A stretch of DNA of 64,000 nucleotides from Diospyros lotus (Eukaryota; Streptophyta; Magnoliopsida; Ericales; Ebenaceae): NCBI RefSeq assembly GCF_014633365.1, contig NC_068344.1:36640670-36704669 (forward strand), written 5' to 3'. The notes below the pieces were generated by a model that saw nothing but the letters and a program-made list of their open reading frames with translations, searched no databases and was not told where the DNA came from. Within the stretch, counting starts at the first letter, position 1, and the number at the start of each line of letters is the position of its first letter. Shown one piece after another: positions 10,975 through 23,501 of this stretch. The translations under genes were made by a program, and so were the position numbers.

Positions 10975-11520
10975 AAAAGGTCAAGAGACCTTGCGATCTA
11001 TTAGAAATCTTAAATCGAAAGACCACTGGAGGTCTTTGCATTCTCCCAAAAAACTTAAATTGATAGATCAGGAGATCTTAAATCGAGAGACTACAAGGTC
11101 TCCCTAAGACTACTTTGCATTCGAAGGATTCGTCTTTCAAAAACCTATACTGGGGAACTATTTCTGTCTCTCGAAGACTAATTTTTCTCTTAATGATGGG
11201 GAGTCTCAAATAAAGTGCAAGTAAAATAATTTCGATATTCAAAAATCTTTCATAGAGTCTTGTAAGAAGAATAGACATTATTCATAAGGATTTTAATTCT
11301 AGTTGATCTCATAATGTCAAGATAAATATCATCCCTAAGAATCATAATTCTAGTAGATCTTGAAAAACTTCATACTTCTCTATAAATAGATGAGTTCTCA
11401 TTGCAGAAAGATTACTACGCATCTGATAATAGTTTCAATACGGCATTTAAAATTTTAATGTTCGACTTAAATATCAAAGTATTTGCGTAAGTTGGAAACT
11501 TTCTTACGCTCTCTAATCAT
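10975..11520 (+). repeat. Dispersed LTR-like repeat with TATA box, copy 1
   Basis: Contains CTTCTCTATAAATAGATGAG (about 11379-11398) followed by CATCTGATAATAGTTTCAATAC. A matching arrangement occurs in the opposite orientation at about 15400-15840 and, more diverged, at about 62440-62790. Upstream are short repeats with GAGACCT/GGTCT motifs. No clean TG..CA ends were located. It is probably an old LTR or solo LTR, with approximate limits. Confidence 0.45.
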
Positions 11521-11959
11521 TCTATTTTTTTTTTTTTTTTGAAGAGTTCTCTTCTTGGTTTTCACATCCTTTAAATTAAAATTTATTTAATAATTTTTTT
11601 TAAATTAGTCACCCACCCGAATCATGGCTTTTTGAGGGTATAATGTTACTAATTTTAAAAAATTTAAAGACTAATAGGATAAATTTTAAGAATTAAGATA
11701 TATGCAATTTAAATAAATAAATAATAATAATGTTGACCGCAAGATTTTTTTTGTGTTGGGAATTTCTTCACCTTATGTGCCATCTCGGCATCTCCTCTTG
11801 CGCTGCTCTCCAGGTTCCAACTGCAAACGATAAAAATGGAAGCTTTTTCTTCTCCTTTATCCTTTTACCTTTTCTTTTCCTTGGATTCCAAGGAAGTTGT
11901 GAATTCTTATCATGGGAAGAGCTTAACGGTGTTCATTACTTGAAACTGAAAGTAGGGTT

Positions 11960-12170
11960 TTTTGTCCCTCTCTCTCTCTCTCTCTCTCTCTCTGTGGATT
12001 ATCTCAACTGGTTTCTGATTTCTTTGTTCACAAAAAGGAAAGAAGCTAGATTGAAGCTGTAAAACTGGGAATTCTTTACTTGGTATTTCTGCATTTCACC
12101 CTTTTTAAGGCCCAGCCGTCCCTTCTTTCTCTCTTTCAATTCAATCTCTCTCTCTCTCTCTCTCTCAATT
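11960..12170. repeat. CT microsatellites in the IQD 5' leader
   Basis: Two (CT)n tracts at about 11970-11992 and 12145-12166 precede the IQD start codon. CT-rich leaders are common around plant transcription start sites, so this stretch is probably core promoter and 5' UTR of the gene at 12177. Confidence 0.6.
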
Positions 12171-12176
12171 CAATCT

Positions 12177-13631
12177 ATGGGAAGAGCAACCAGGTGGCTA
12201 AAGGGCTTGTTCGGGATAAAGAAAGACAAACCAAAAAAGGACAGCACCAATCCCGGTGACCGGAAAGACACGAATAGCTGGAGCCTTGGCCACTCGGGGA
12301 GAGACACCGGTCCGCTGTGTCAGAATCCAGCGACCATACCACCAAACATTACGCCGGCCGAGGCTGCTTGGCTCAAATCCTTCTACCATGACACCGAAAC
12401 CGGCGAAACGGAGCAGAACAAGCACGCAATCGCCGTCGCGGCCGCCACTGCCGCCGCCGCAGACGCAGCCGTCGCAGCAGCTCAGGCGGCAGTCGCGGTC
12501 GTCAGGCTCACTAGCCAGGGCCGAGGCACCATGTTCGGTGGCGGCCGGGACTGGTGGGCCGCCGTCAAGATTCAGACCGTTTTCCGCGGATTTTTAGTAA
12601 TTACATCAGCTTTTTGGGACCGTTTCTTCTTTTTTGTAACGTTTCAGTTACAATTAGAAGGAGATTGGATTTGAATTAGCTTTTTGATTATATTTGAACA
12701 GGCCAGAAAGGCGTTGAAAGCTCTGAAAGCACTGGTGAAGCTTCAAGCTCTAGTTAGAGGGTATCTGGTGAGGAAACAAGCCGCTGCAACGTTCCATGGA
12801 ATGCAAGCTTTGATACGAGCACAGGCGACTGTTCGTGCCCAGAAATCGCTCGGATTATCCTTCAACACTAACAATTTTCATCCACATTTTAGAGCAAGAA
12901 AATCTAGCGTAAGACCCAAGTCTTTGATTTTGTCTTTTATTGGATAAGAATGAGAATCCGCAGAATGAACAGTTTCTTTTCTTTGACAGGAAAGATTTGA
13001 TGATACGAGAAGCGAGTACATTTCACGAATTCATAGCAGAAGGCTTTCGGCTTCTTTCGATGCCACAATGAACGGAAATTATGGCGTAGATGAGAGCCCC
13101 AAGATAGTGGAAATGGACACCGGGAGGCCCAAATCAAGATCCCGGCGGACGGACGCCTCGCCGTCGGATTCCGGCGAGGACCCGTTCGGCCATCCGCCGC
13201 CGTCGCCGCTCTGCTGCCGGATCCTCCGAGACGATGACTGCCGCTTCTCCACTGCCCAGAGCACGCCCCGCTTCGTCAATTCCACCGGACAAGTCACCCC
13301 TGCGAAAAGCACCTGCACCGACGGCGGCGTTTACCGGCAGTACGCCGGTTTCCCGAACTACATGGCGAATACACAGTCGTTCAAGGCGAAGCTGAGGTCT
13401 CAGAGCGCCCCGAAACAGCGGCCCGACGCGGGGTCGTCGAAGAAGAGGCTTTCGTTGAACGAGATGATGGAATCAAGAAGAAACAGCCTGAGTGGGGTCA
13501 GAATGCAGAGGTCATGTTCACGAGCCCAGGAGGTGATCAATTTCAAGAACGCTGTGATGGGCAATCTTAACAGGTCTTCAGAATTTTCTCGAGAAAAGGA
13601 GAGAGATTTCGGTTTGCCGAGAAAGTGGTGA
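12177..13631 (+). CDS. IQD: IQ67-domain (IQD) calmodulin-binding protein
   Basis: The model is join(12177..12596, 12702..12908, 12990..13631), 422 aa, with GT-AG introns in phase 0. IQD proteins are plant scaffolds that bind calmodulin through IQ motifs and associate with microtubules, membranes or the nucleus. The N-terminus [16 protein letters not shown] is typical of an IQD22-24-like clade. The IQ67 domain starts near residue 130 ([13 protein letters not shown], then [20 protein letters not shown]). The first intron falls inside it after residue 140, the conserved family position. An Ala-rich helix precedes it (about 84-107). The C-terminal half is Ser/Arg-rich with a DUF4005-like [16 protein letters not shown] block and a [15 protein letters not shown] block. 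CT-rich leader sequence lies upstream. Family membership is secure; the exact orthologue is inferred. Confidence 0.93.
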
Positions 13632-14844
13632 GAAAGACATGAGAATGTGTGTAAAGTACGTGCAAGGAAGATGTGATTAGAGTTTCCCCCTTTGCTTTTC
13701 CTTTTGAGTTTAAGGTTTAATGATGGTATACTAGGTAATCATCTTTAAATCATTGCAGATCTCTTGCTTTGTCTAATCATTGCTTCTTGATTTGACTTCC
13801 TCAAAACGAATCCAGCAGCAGCAGAAAGCTCTAAGCTGCTACACTATTTGTAATTCACTAATTAAGTGTAGTCATTTGGACTCGATAATCAAACTGAACC
13901 AATGTAATTGACCTGATTTCATTCGGGATTTTTCTTAACTTCGATGTGGTTCTGAGTATGATTTTGTAGACTTAATTGGTATGTTGTTGGGATAAATCTA
14001 AATTAGACCAGAAGTTTAAGGGTTAGACTCAACTTGAGGCTTAAACATGAAGCAATAATGTAATGTCCTGTTAGAAGTTAGCAAAAGGCAAATCATCTCA
14101 TTCTACCAAATGAAATGCAGCGTTTTTGCTAAACCCGAACCGACCCGACTTCTAAATATCGTAACAGAAGCTAGTACGAGACAGACTGTACACCTACTGT
14201 CTACCTCAAAGTCTACAAATTAATTAGCTGGGATTGATTTGAAATGGCATATGTTGGGATGGGATCTAGGTAGTCTGCTAGAACAGAGATTTGTTTGTAT
14301 TATATAACGTTAACAATTCAAATTTGTTGGGGATTTTCTCCGATCATGGATAGCCAGGCCCCTTAAGTATTAGATTCCATCTGACCCACTTTGATTGGAT
14401 AAATTAACCCAGCGATATTGATATTTTGTATTCTTTCTCCCTTCATTTGTATCAACCAACAAATCGTTTCTATACATCATCTTACTTATCATTTGTGTTT
14501 TTTTTTAAAATATGCGTCGACAGCTCAAGCTAGTAACTTTTCAATAATATAGGTGTAACCTTATCGTTTTTATTATTAATGATGATGGGATGGGATATGG
14601 CAATGATGCATTTTGGGACCCTTTTTATTTAGGAAATATATGCCATTCTTGGTTGATGCTAAAAAGTACAACAATCTCTTCAAGAGCCAGCCCTTGATGA
14701 AACATTACAAAAAGAAAGGTTTTCATGATCAAATTTATGGAGTTCTTATTTTTCAAGGAATGGGTCTTTGTGTGAGGATGATGGGCACAAATTAAGGGCA
14801 GTTTTGTCTGTCTTGGTGTCTACAGGGACAGTGCCTAGAAAATT
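13632..14844. other. IQD 3' region and intergenic DNA
   Basis: The first few hundred bases after the IQD stop codon are T-rich and probably include its 3' UTR; no single polyadenylation site can be chosen. The rest is AT-rich without a recognised gene or element. Confidence 0.4.
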
Positions 14845-14910
14845 ATTGATGCACGGGTGGTGTTTGATGAAATGCCTCAAAAAGAACAGAGTGTTGTGGG
14901 CTGCAATTAG
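14845..14910 (+). pseudogene. PPR-repeat remnant
   Basis: The translation IDARVVFDEMPQKEQSVVGC matches the very recognisable DARKVFDEMPxxxVVSW junction of plant PLS-class pentatricopeptide repeats. It stops at a TAG, and upstream sequence reads on only through stops and frameshifts. It is a scrap of a PPR gene (RNA-binding organelle factors), with no function expected. Confidence 0.5.
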
Positions 14911-16615
14911 CCAGGTAATGCTCAACATGTGAAACACATATTTCTTCGTTTGCTGTTTGCTTTGACTGGAGATGTTGGTGGCTTTTGTGGTATTGATTAT
15001 GTTTATATCAATACCGATTCGATCGGAGCTCTTGGAATATTTATTGCAGGAAAAATAATATATAGTCTAACCAAACATTAAAACGGAATAAAAATTTTAG
15101 TGGAGAACTTATAAAAAAAAAAAGGAAAAGGAAATGCTTACTATACTAACTGGAAACTTTAGTAAATCATAATGATTATTTTTAAAGAACTTTTTGATAA
15201 AATTCATGTCTAAACGAATTGAATTTGAGCATTAACATCCAAAATACTGTATGCATAATGAAATCAAGAAGTTGGGCTGTTAAACTCTTGCTAAATATTT
15301 GATAATTGTTGTTACTTGAACATAATAATAAATTTATTTATTGAGAATATCATCTGTTTAAAATTTATAAGAAAAAAAAATAATTAGAGAGCACGGGATA
15401 GTCTTTATGTAAACACTTTAATGCTTAAATTAGATTATTAAAAATTCTTAAATAAATTACAAAGCTCTTGAATCAATATTAATGATATATCTTTTTTGGA
15501 ATGAGCACTCTCATCTATTTATAGAGAAGTGTAGTGGATCGTAATAGGAATTTATGGTATTTTAAGATCAATTAAGATTATGACTTTTATTAATTATGTC
15601 TGTCTTGTATGGAATTCTCAAAAGAATTTTTAGATGTTACAACTATTATATTCATATTTTTTTAAGAAAGGGTTTGTATACTGGTCTCTAGGACATTGAG
15701 TCTAACTAGGACCTCTTATGGTCTCTAAAAGATTGGAGTCTATCTAAAACCTCTTACGATCTATGAAAAACTAGAATTTTCTCGGGACCTTTATGATCTT
15801 TGAGGGATTGGAGTCTAACTATATTCACAAAATTATTATGGGTTATGGGCTTTTTGCCTTTTAGCGGACCTTTGCCCACGTCACATCAACAACAAATGTG
15901 TTTTTCATTTTGCCTTAGACTCTTTAAATTCTTCTTTGCCCCTCTTGGAGACCTGCTGGCAGCATGTTCTCTTTCTGGAAACAAATTGATTGCTAGCTCT
16001 AGCCATCGAGTAGCCTACTGATTTGAAGTGTTCATTTATCTGTTAGTAGCTGGTTAGAGAGGGTTGGACCAAAAAACAAAATGTAAGAAAGAGGAAAAGT
16101 TGTCTTCTACTCTAAAAGAAGAAGGTTTGGTGGCCAATGCTTTCCAGCAGCCATGATTGACCTTCAAAAATTGTATACAAAGCATGGGTCCTCTTAATAG
16201 AGTCTGTGACTCGGTGTTCCTTGTTCAGTACGATTATTATCAAGTACTTAGGAATTTTCAAACTTGATGTCTTTTCACTATAATCTAATGTGTTTAACAA
16301 CACTTTTACGTGTGTTAGTATCACCACCAGTAAGGAAAAACCATCTAATTAGGATGGAAGGATGACAGATGACAAGTCTGTAACTTTATCCTCCTTTTTC
16401 TCCCTAAGAATTGGTTGTGTATAGAAATGTTATCCAAAAATTTAGCAAAGTTGTATCAGAGCATACCTGTCAAATTCCAACAGAGTGGTATGAAACAGGG
16501 TTGAATAACTGTGGGAATGGATCAAAAGGCCTACTAGAGTGTGGGCTTTGATCATACAGGTTGATTGTTCTTTGGAGATGGTTCAAATGGTCGAGGTGGA
16601 AGAAACAATGTATAC
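14911..16615. repeat. Intergenic DNA with reverse-oriented copy 2 of an LTR-like repeat
   Basis: At 15400-15840 the minus strand carries CTTCTCTATAAATAGATGAG (about 15517-15536) and GGTCTC/GAGTCT short repeats, as in copy 1 near 11379 but inverted. The remainder is AT-rich with no gene that I recognise. Element limits are approximate. Confidence 0.4.
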
Positions 16616-16618
16616 TTA

Positions 16619-16965
16619 GGTGGCGTTTGTTAATCATCAAGATATGAACTGAAAAAGTCAAGATATGGAATGCATCCCAAACTTCTATCATTTTCAACAT
16701 GATCTTTAAGCTTATCTAACCATTCTTGAAAAAATCATTAATGATTTCTTATCTTAATCTTTCAAGATATACTTATCTCCCCCCTCGAGATAAGCATATA
16801 TTGATCTTTATAGATAAGTGTCCTCTAGTGCATTTTAAAAAATAATTTGATAAAAATCTTAAAATGCTTCTCAACTTTATCTTGACCATTTCATATCTTA
16901 GTCCGAAAACCATTTCGGACTTATCTTAATACTCCCTTATCTTACTCATTTTAACAAACGCTATT
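16619..16965. mobile_element. PIF/Harbinger (Tourist-like) MITE, 347 bp
   Basis: The left end is GGTGGCGTTTGTTAATC; the inverted right end is AATAGCGTTTGTTAAAATG. The TSD TTA is at 16616-16618 and 16966-16968. Subterminal AAGATAAG-type motifs match the MITE at 5682 and the frame of the element at 45524. Non-coding. Confidence 0.75.
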
Positions 16966-17221
16966 TTAGTGAAATTTGATCTTTCAACAACATGAGATTA
17001 AAGTTTTTCTTAGTTCCTACCTCAGAGCATGCAATGTGTGGGATGTTGGAAAAGAGTCACAAAGTACCGTATGTATCCACAGGTGTTTCAAATTTAGGAA
17101 AAAAACATTTGCAATTTCGCGAAAGGCAATACGACGTGTGATATGGATGGAGATTGAAAATTGGGGGAAAGAGAATGTCCAAGTTGTATTTTGAAACATG
17201 CCAGATCAAACTCTCTGATAT

Positions 17222-18303
17222 TAGGGGTGTGCAAAACTTTGGTCCAATCCAAGTAACCAAATCGAATCAACTAAAATTGTTGGATCGGTTAAGTTTTTGT
17301 GAAAATTCAGTTCGGTTCTTTTTTTTTTTTTAGAAATTTTGATTTTTCGATTTCGATTTGGTTTTTCGATTGGAAATAACCCAACTAACCTAATGATCAA
17401 AGTTTATAAAACATCATTTTGGGCTCAGTATAAAAGAGAAACAGATAAAACAGTAAAAGGATCAAACCAATGCTTCGATCCTTCTACCTTTCCCTTCACT
17501 TAGCCTTTTCCCTTCCCTCTCGTCTCCTATTGCCATCTTCGACTCTCTAACCTATCCCATTCCCTCAAATGCCAAACCCTTTTTGTCTACCTCCAACCCT
17601 AACGGCGGCCAGCTTTGTTCCCATCGGCCATTGCTACTGGCATCTCTCTCTTCCTTTGATTCACGCCACCGTGCTTGCCCATCAACCCCATCTCGGTAGC
17701 CACCATCATTTCAAATCGCCTCTATTTCCTTCAACGATTCATAGCATATGGGCTTAGGCCCCTTTAGAAAGTTTTTCAGTAGGTGGGTATTCTACATTAA
17801 AACCTAGATCTACTAAAATCCAACCATTAGATCTTTTTTAATTTTGGGGTACGTGGGTCAATGAGTCAAGGCTAATTTGATGGTCAATTCTGATCGTCAT
17901 AATCTATTGTGGATGGTGATCAGTGATGTTTTTCCAAAAATGAGTTACAAAATTAATTTTTAGATTTACAAAAAATCAACCATTTAATCAAACTGATTTT
18001 TTGATAAATGAATCATCGCGGTTGGGGGAATTCGATAATCAATTTTGATCATTGGAATTACTAGCTGGCTAGGTGGCCAACGGCAACAGTAAGGCCGAAA
18101 ATTAGTTCGGTCTCTTCTATTATTTTTGGGTTTGTTTGGTCGATTTGATTTTTATGAATTTTGTTTGATTTTTTTGGTTTTTGATGAGTTTAGTTTTTGG
18201 GTTTGTTAAGTCGGTTCGCTTCAATTTTGTATAGCAGTTCGATTTTTTCAATTATTGAATTTCAATCGATTTAGTAACCAACTCGACGTTTTGCACACCC
18301 CTA
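17222..18303. mobile_element. hAT-like non-autonomous TIR element, 1.08 kb
   Basis: Perfect 16-bp TIRs, TAGGGGTGTGCAAAAC, lie at both ends in inverted orientation. The interior has AT-rich TCGGTT/GGTTTTTCGATT repeats and a GC-richer, gene-like block at about 17470-17760. There is no transposase. A convincing 8-bp TSD was not found (left TCTGATAT, right TAGACTGA), so superfamily assignment rests on the termini. It sits about 200 bp downstream of the pectinesterase stop codon. Confidence 0.7.
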
Positions 18304-18501
18304 TAGACTGAGATAGAGACCAGGGTTAAATAGTCCAAAGGAGTTGTATGATTTTGGCATGGAAGCATAACATCATAGAAGAAATTCAGGATAAAACAAG
18401 TTTTATTCTTCCTCATTATCTCAATCTGGAGTTGACTATGCATACAACCGTGTGTGTACGTATATATATATATATATGTAGTTTTGCTGTTGTTATTATC
18501 A

Positions 18502-21500
18502 CTACAATTTAACCCATTCAGAGCCATCAATGAAGCTAAGAGAAACAAAAGGCTTAGCTTCCTCATCAGTGAGTTCTCTTGCCCATGACACTCTTCCTGC
18601 AAAACTAGCCCCTGGTCCTGTGCACTTGTATTGCCCATAGAATACAGTCCTGCATAATATAGTCAATGCCACCATCATAATTACAATTTAACAATTCCCT
18701 TTCATTCACATCTTAAGAAAGCTTGTTCTAATGACTCATTCTGATTGAACTTAATGTTAAGGGTTTAGTTTAAATAGCATCATCCATATAAACACACACA
18801 CACAGACATATAAGCCTCGGTGTTTTAGTTGATTAGGGTTTTCTATTGGTGGGTTTACAAGTTGAGCAGAGTGGACAAGCAGAATAAGGTTGAAGATTCT
18901 AGCCTACCCTAGTTGTTTTGGGTACCAAAAGTGTCTCCTTGAGGAAGGACAAATAAATGGCCCTAGCTGACTTTAGTGGGCATTTGGTCATTTAATTAAA
19001 TAAAAGCTTAACAAGCTACCCGTTAGAGAATATGCAGCTACATTACCTTTGGTAAAGGTAACATGATTAATATATAGCCTAGTCTATTCCAAAAGGAGAT
19101 TATGGATTAGATTGGGGACGGTGGCACCGCCCTAGACCACTGTATAAAGGTTGTGTTGCATTTTTGCATTTCCTAAGTCTCTCCCTGAGTGGGATAAGCT
19201 TTTTGGTGGGAAGACAATATGTGTGTGTGTGTGTGTGTTTGCAGAAAGAAAGCTTTAGAAAGCGTCCCTCATTCAGTGCACTGTGCACTCCTTTGTTTGT
19301 TAGCTCTAGAAGAGTCGGGGGATGATAGTTATTGTACATAGTCTTATCCTTGCCTTGCAAAGAGACTATTTTCATAATTAAATCTGTGACCTTCCAAACA
19401 TAATGAGTAATCTTACCCTTGCTATCAACTATTGAGGTGACCGTTTTTATTTAACTGTCGGGAAATGTGAAAAGATGGAGAGAAAGGAGGGGGGCCTTAC
19501 ATTTCTCTGTTGGGGTCACCCCAATTATACCAGCCTTTTGGGATGATGATATTGTCCATGTATGTATATGAAAAGACAACCCTAGAGAAGGCTCCCCATG
19601 CCCTTCCTAGGTACAAAGCCCCTGATCCCGTGACCTTACAGTTCACAAAAGAGAAGCCAGAGTCCTCCAGCAAGCTGCTTCTCCCTTGTGCTGTCACTGC
19701 CCCAATTAACTGTGCTATTGCATGCACGTGACATCCCTGCAACACCAACAGTATCATGTACCATTGAAGAAAAACTAATATTCAGTCATTTCGTGATGTC
19801 TCAATCTCTCACTTTGTTCTATTGCTATGATTAAACCAATAAGTCTTCCCAGAAAACAGAGGAAAAGGATAGTTGATTCGAGTCATATAGCTCATGGTTT
19901 CATAAAACTGCAAGATTTTCGTAATCAAAATCAAACTCTTTACATGAACATTCATTATGATTAGAGAAACCAGACCTCATACAGAGAGAGGGCGTTGCCA
20001 AAGATGAAATCCACAGAGCCTTCAATGTAGCAATCCTTGTAGTAATGCCTACCCACATGATCATAGAGTGTGTCCTGTGCTCCAAGAAATCTACACCCTA
20101 CAAAGGTTGCTGTATCTCCTGATATTCTAAATGCCACTGCTTGTCTTCCTACGGCTCCTGGCGGTGGAACTGGCGCTGTGTTCTGTATTTGACATGTATT
20201 CATATAATATGGCTTAGAAATGCAGATAGATACAGAGAAACGGGAGAATGCTATAGAATTTTTATATAGAAACTGCTACCAGAAAAATTTGACAGGATAC
20301 TCTTAGGTATATTTAAGTTGTGAATTATAAGAGCCTTACAAAAAATCAAGCCTTAGATAGATATGATTGGCGTTCGATTCCACATAGAGTGAGGATAAAG
20401 GCATGATATTTTGTTGTTTGTTGTTGTTAATTACTGCTTGGATGCTCTTACAGTGAATTCTTTTTTATAATTATGAGTCATTTTGATGAATGCTTTACTC
20501 CTAATATATATATCTGTGTGTGTGTGTGTGTGTGTGTGGTCTTCAATTGTAGAATTTCCTTTTCTATATCATTATCCAATGCTTTGCCCAAAGAGAGAGG
20601 TTGGGTAATGATATTAATAGTGATACTTTTGCTATTATGAGTCCATTTTTGTGGTATATTAGTAAGTCAGGTCATTTTATAGCAGAAATGGGATTACCGG
20701 ATTAGATTCATACCTTGAATGTGAGGTTCTTGGCAATGAAATATTGGGAATTGACAGCAAAAGTTGCAGAGGCATAGGTCCCAAGTGGCTGGCCTTTTGG
20801 GCCGGGTGTCTGGGCTGTGTCTCCCCATTGGACTATCGTCTTCTCTGCTCCTGCTCCTTCTATGGTGATGAACGATTTTAATGGAGGTATGTTAACTTTC
20901 TCCCTGAAGAATTCACAATTTTCAATCCAAATCCAAGAACTAACTAAAATGAATGGACTCAGAAGAGGCACATGAAGCATTCAAAAGAAGTTGAAAAGTA
21001 AAAGACAGAAGCCATTAATTATTAGGCCAATGACCGACCAGCTTCCAATGGGGATCATAAATAAGAGGACAAAGGACAAGGCAAGAAACAAAACCACTGT
21101 TCCACTATCTCACAGGCCATGGAATTGCAGGAAACCTCAATATTGACAAACTCTTTTAAGTCCCTGATTTGATAGAATATGGCCCATTTGTCACAACTTG
21201 AAACGAATCAAAACAAAAAGTAAAATAAAAATTATTCTCGGAATTAGGGCCTGCCCCTTTTGCTAAGAAGAAAAAGAAAAAGAAAAAGAAAAGGCTAAAA
21301 AGGTCCATCTTACGTGTAAACTCCTGCATGAACTTTGATCACAACTCTGACAAGATTGGCAAAGGGGAGAGAATCAATGGCATCCTGGATCGACGTGAAG
21401 TCTCCGGCGGCCGGATTCTTGTCGACGGTGAGGGTGTAGGAAGGAAAGAGCTTGTTCTTGGCAGCCTTGAAAAGGGAGTGCTTGAGGCTGCCTACAAAAT

Positions 21501-21678
21501 TCACCCATCTCATGAACTGTTGCTCTGGGACCTGCGCTTGCCCTGTGATGTTTGTTGTGAGTGGCAGCCCTGGGGATCCCTTGTGCCTATGTTTCTTGGA
21601 ATGGCAAAGGGTTTGCTTTGCATCGAGGAGAACGAGGAGGACGAGAATATTGCACAAAATGTGCCTAAAATGAGGCAT
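18502..21678 (-). CDS. PME53: Pectin methylesterase, PME53-like (type without PRO domain)
   Basis: The model is complement of join(18502..18649, 19501..19736, 19976..20182, 20714..20903, 21314..21678), 381 aa, with all junctions GT-AG and in frame. The enzyme removes methyl esters from wall homogalacturonan, changing pectin stiffness. Residues 1-26 form a signal peptide. Family motifs in order are GVYTE (118-122), QAVAFR (199-204), QDTLYDH (221-227), DFIFGNA (243-249) and LGRAWG (297-302). The catalytic Asp222 and Asp243, the oxyanion Gln199 and Gln221, and Arg300 are all present. There is no N-terminal PMEI-like PRO region, which fits the short class. The mature protein has a Lys/His-rich stretch after the signal peptide. 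The gene looks intact; PME53 orthology is by resemblance. Confidence 0.93.
19217..19240. repeat. GT microsatellite in last PME intron
   Basis: A (TG)n tract lies inside the intron between exons 4 and 5 of the pectinesterase gene. A second (TG)n tract lies in the intron between exons 2 and 3 at about 20515-20539. Confidence 0.9.
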
Positions 21679-21770
21679 GGAATGGGAGAAAGAGAAGGTA
21701 ATGAAGAGGAGAGGAGAGGAACGTACTTTTGGAGTTGGGGAAGTACACTAAGAAGCTGGTTTGAGTAATG

Positions 21771-21778
21771 CTTATATA
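21771..21778 (-). promoter_or_regulatory. Probable TATA box of the pectinesterase gene
   Basis: TATATAAG on the minus strand lies about 93 bp upstream of the PME start codon. This gives a predicted transcription start near 21745 and a leader of about 65 nt. Position and sequence suit a plant TATA box. Confidence 0.5.
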
Positions 21779-21834
21779 TTATGCATATAATAGCTAGGAA
21801 AGGCTGTGGAATTAAAAATGTAGGTAGTTAAGGG

Positions 21835-21876
<42 letters not shown>

Positions 21877-23492
21877 TTTTATTAAGAACAGTGCGGCCAT
21901 TTTAGTAGTATGCTAATATATTTTTTTGTGAAATTGTCATTTTCCAATCCAAACATTATGAAAGAGTCGTTCTCATTCTCATGTTATTCTATAAGCACTG
22001 GACACAACTAAGATGATCTAATTTGTTTAATGGATAGCGATGTGCAAACTAAGTTTTTGTACAAAATGGCATAGTTTGCTATCTCACAAGAAAATGACCC
22101 GTCAAATTTATCCTTAAAAAAAACCTTATATTATGTAGGCTTTTTAGAATGAAAATTAAAGTTTTAGGCTCGAGTTTGATATCTAATGATATAATTGAGT
22201 TTAAGGATAGAGAGGTCTTTTCAGGAGTTTTTGTTACATTTCAATCACTCGAATTTTTTTTATTTAAAAATATATTATTAAAAAATATAAAGAAAAGCCA
22301 TTCACATATGATTTTGGTAGTGCTAATAAATGTGGTAGAAAAATAGCACTTTCCAATACGAGTATTATAGAATAAGTTGAGTGGTGGGTTTTAGGTAGAA
22401 AGTGACATTGGATTAGAGAGGCATGACATGAACTGAAAGGTCACGGGTGCTTTCACCACTGACAACCAGTTCAATGGATGGAGGGAGAGAGAGAGAGAGA
22501 GAGAGAGAGACCACCGACAACCAGTTCAATGGAAATGGAGAGAGAGAGCGGGACAGGCTGCTACTGCTGGGGGGCTGCCTTTTAGGTGCACTTTTTGGCT
22601 GTAGCTTGTAGAGAATCGCTCGTTTGTAAAACTCTAGCTGCTGCCGCCGCTGGTGCTGAGGCCGCTTTAAGACTTGTTTTTGGTGCCCGTGAATTGTCTC
22701 TGTGTTTGGGTCTGAAGCTGAATATATTCTTCACAAGCTCTGATCCAATCATCGTCATGTGAATGTGTTTTCTCCCCTCTTTATTAAGCCTTTTTGCCAC
22801 CAAATAATACCCACAAACTCAAACATGTGGTTAGGTTGGCCGCCGACCTATCTTCCTTCTTTCTAGTACCTCCATCTTCCTGTCTTTCGAGTACAGTTAT
22901 GGGGTGGAAAATTGTAAGTTTCTTTCTAGAACATTCACATGCTACTTGTACTAGAGATTATTGCTAGATATGGGCTTTCATCTCCTTAAATCACATGTAA
23001 TCTCTTGTTGAAGATTATGGTGTTATTTGTAATCACATGTGTGAGAGCTGTATATTTAGGCTTCACGTGCCTCCAGGGTTTTTTACCCTTTTTTTTTGCA
23101 AATTATTTCTACAAATAAAAAGTTATTGTGAAAATAATGTATTAATAGTATGTTTACAAGTATATGTGAAGTTTAGAATTGTTATTTGATGAATGTGAAA
23201 ATTATATTTTTGCCCTTCTACTTTTATATTTTTGGTATGGCTATTTAAATTTTTTATTATTTCGATTATATTTTTATATTTTATATTTTTTAGTTAATTT
23301 AACTTTTGTACTATGACCATTTTTTGTGTGATAAACCGCATACACCTATGTATCTATATTTTCGAATCCATTTTACTTTGACATGCAAAAAAAAAAAAAA
23401 AAAAAAAGATTAAATTAGTTCATCTCACTTTACCCCTTTTTTATACATTAAAGTATAAATTTTAAATTAAATCAAAATAACAAAAAGTTAGA
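21779..23492. other. Intergenic DNA with microsatellites
   Basis: Contains (TA)n then (GA)n at about 21836-21873, a (GA)n tract at about 22488-22510 flanked by a duplicated ACAACCAGTTCAATGGA block, and AT-rich sequence. An ORF at 22582-22803 (-) has no recognisable domain. No gene is called. Confidence 0.4.
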
Positions 23493-23501
23493 ATCGCCAC
23501 A

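Noticed and set aside
22582..22803. 73-aa minus-strand ORF considered as a small signalling peptide gene
   Set aside because: No match to DVL/RTFL or other small-peptide motifs that I know; the Ala-rich stretch looks like chance.
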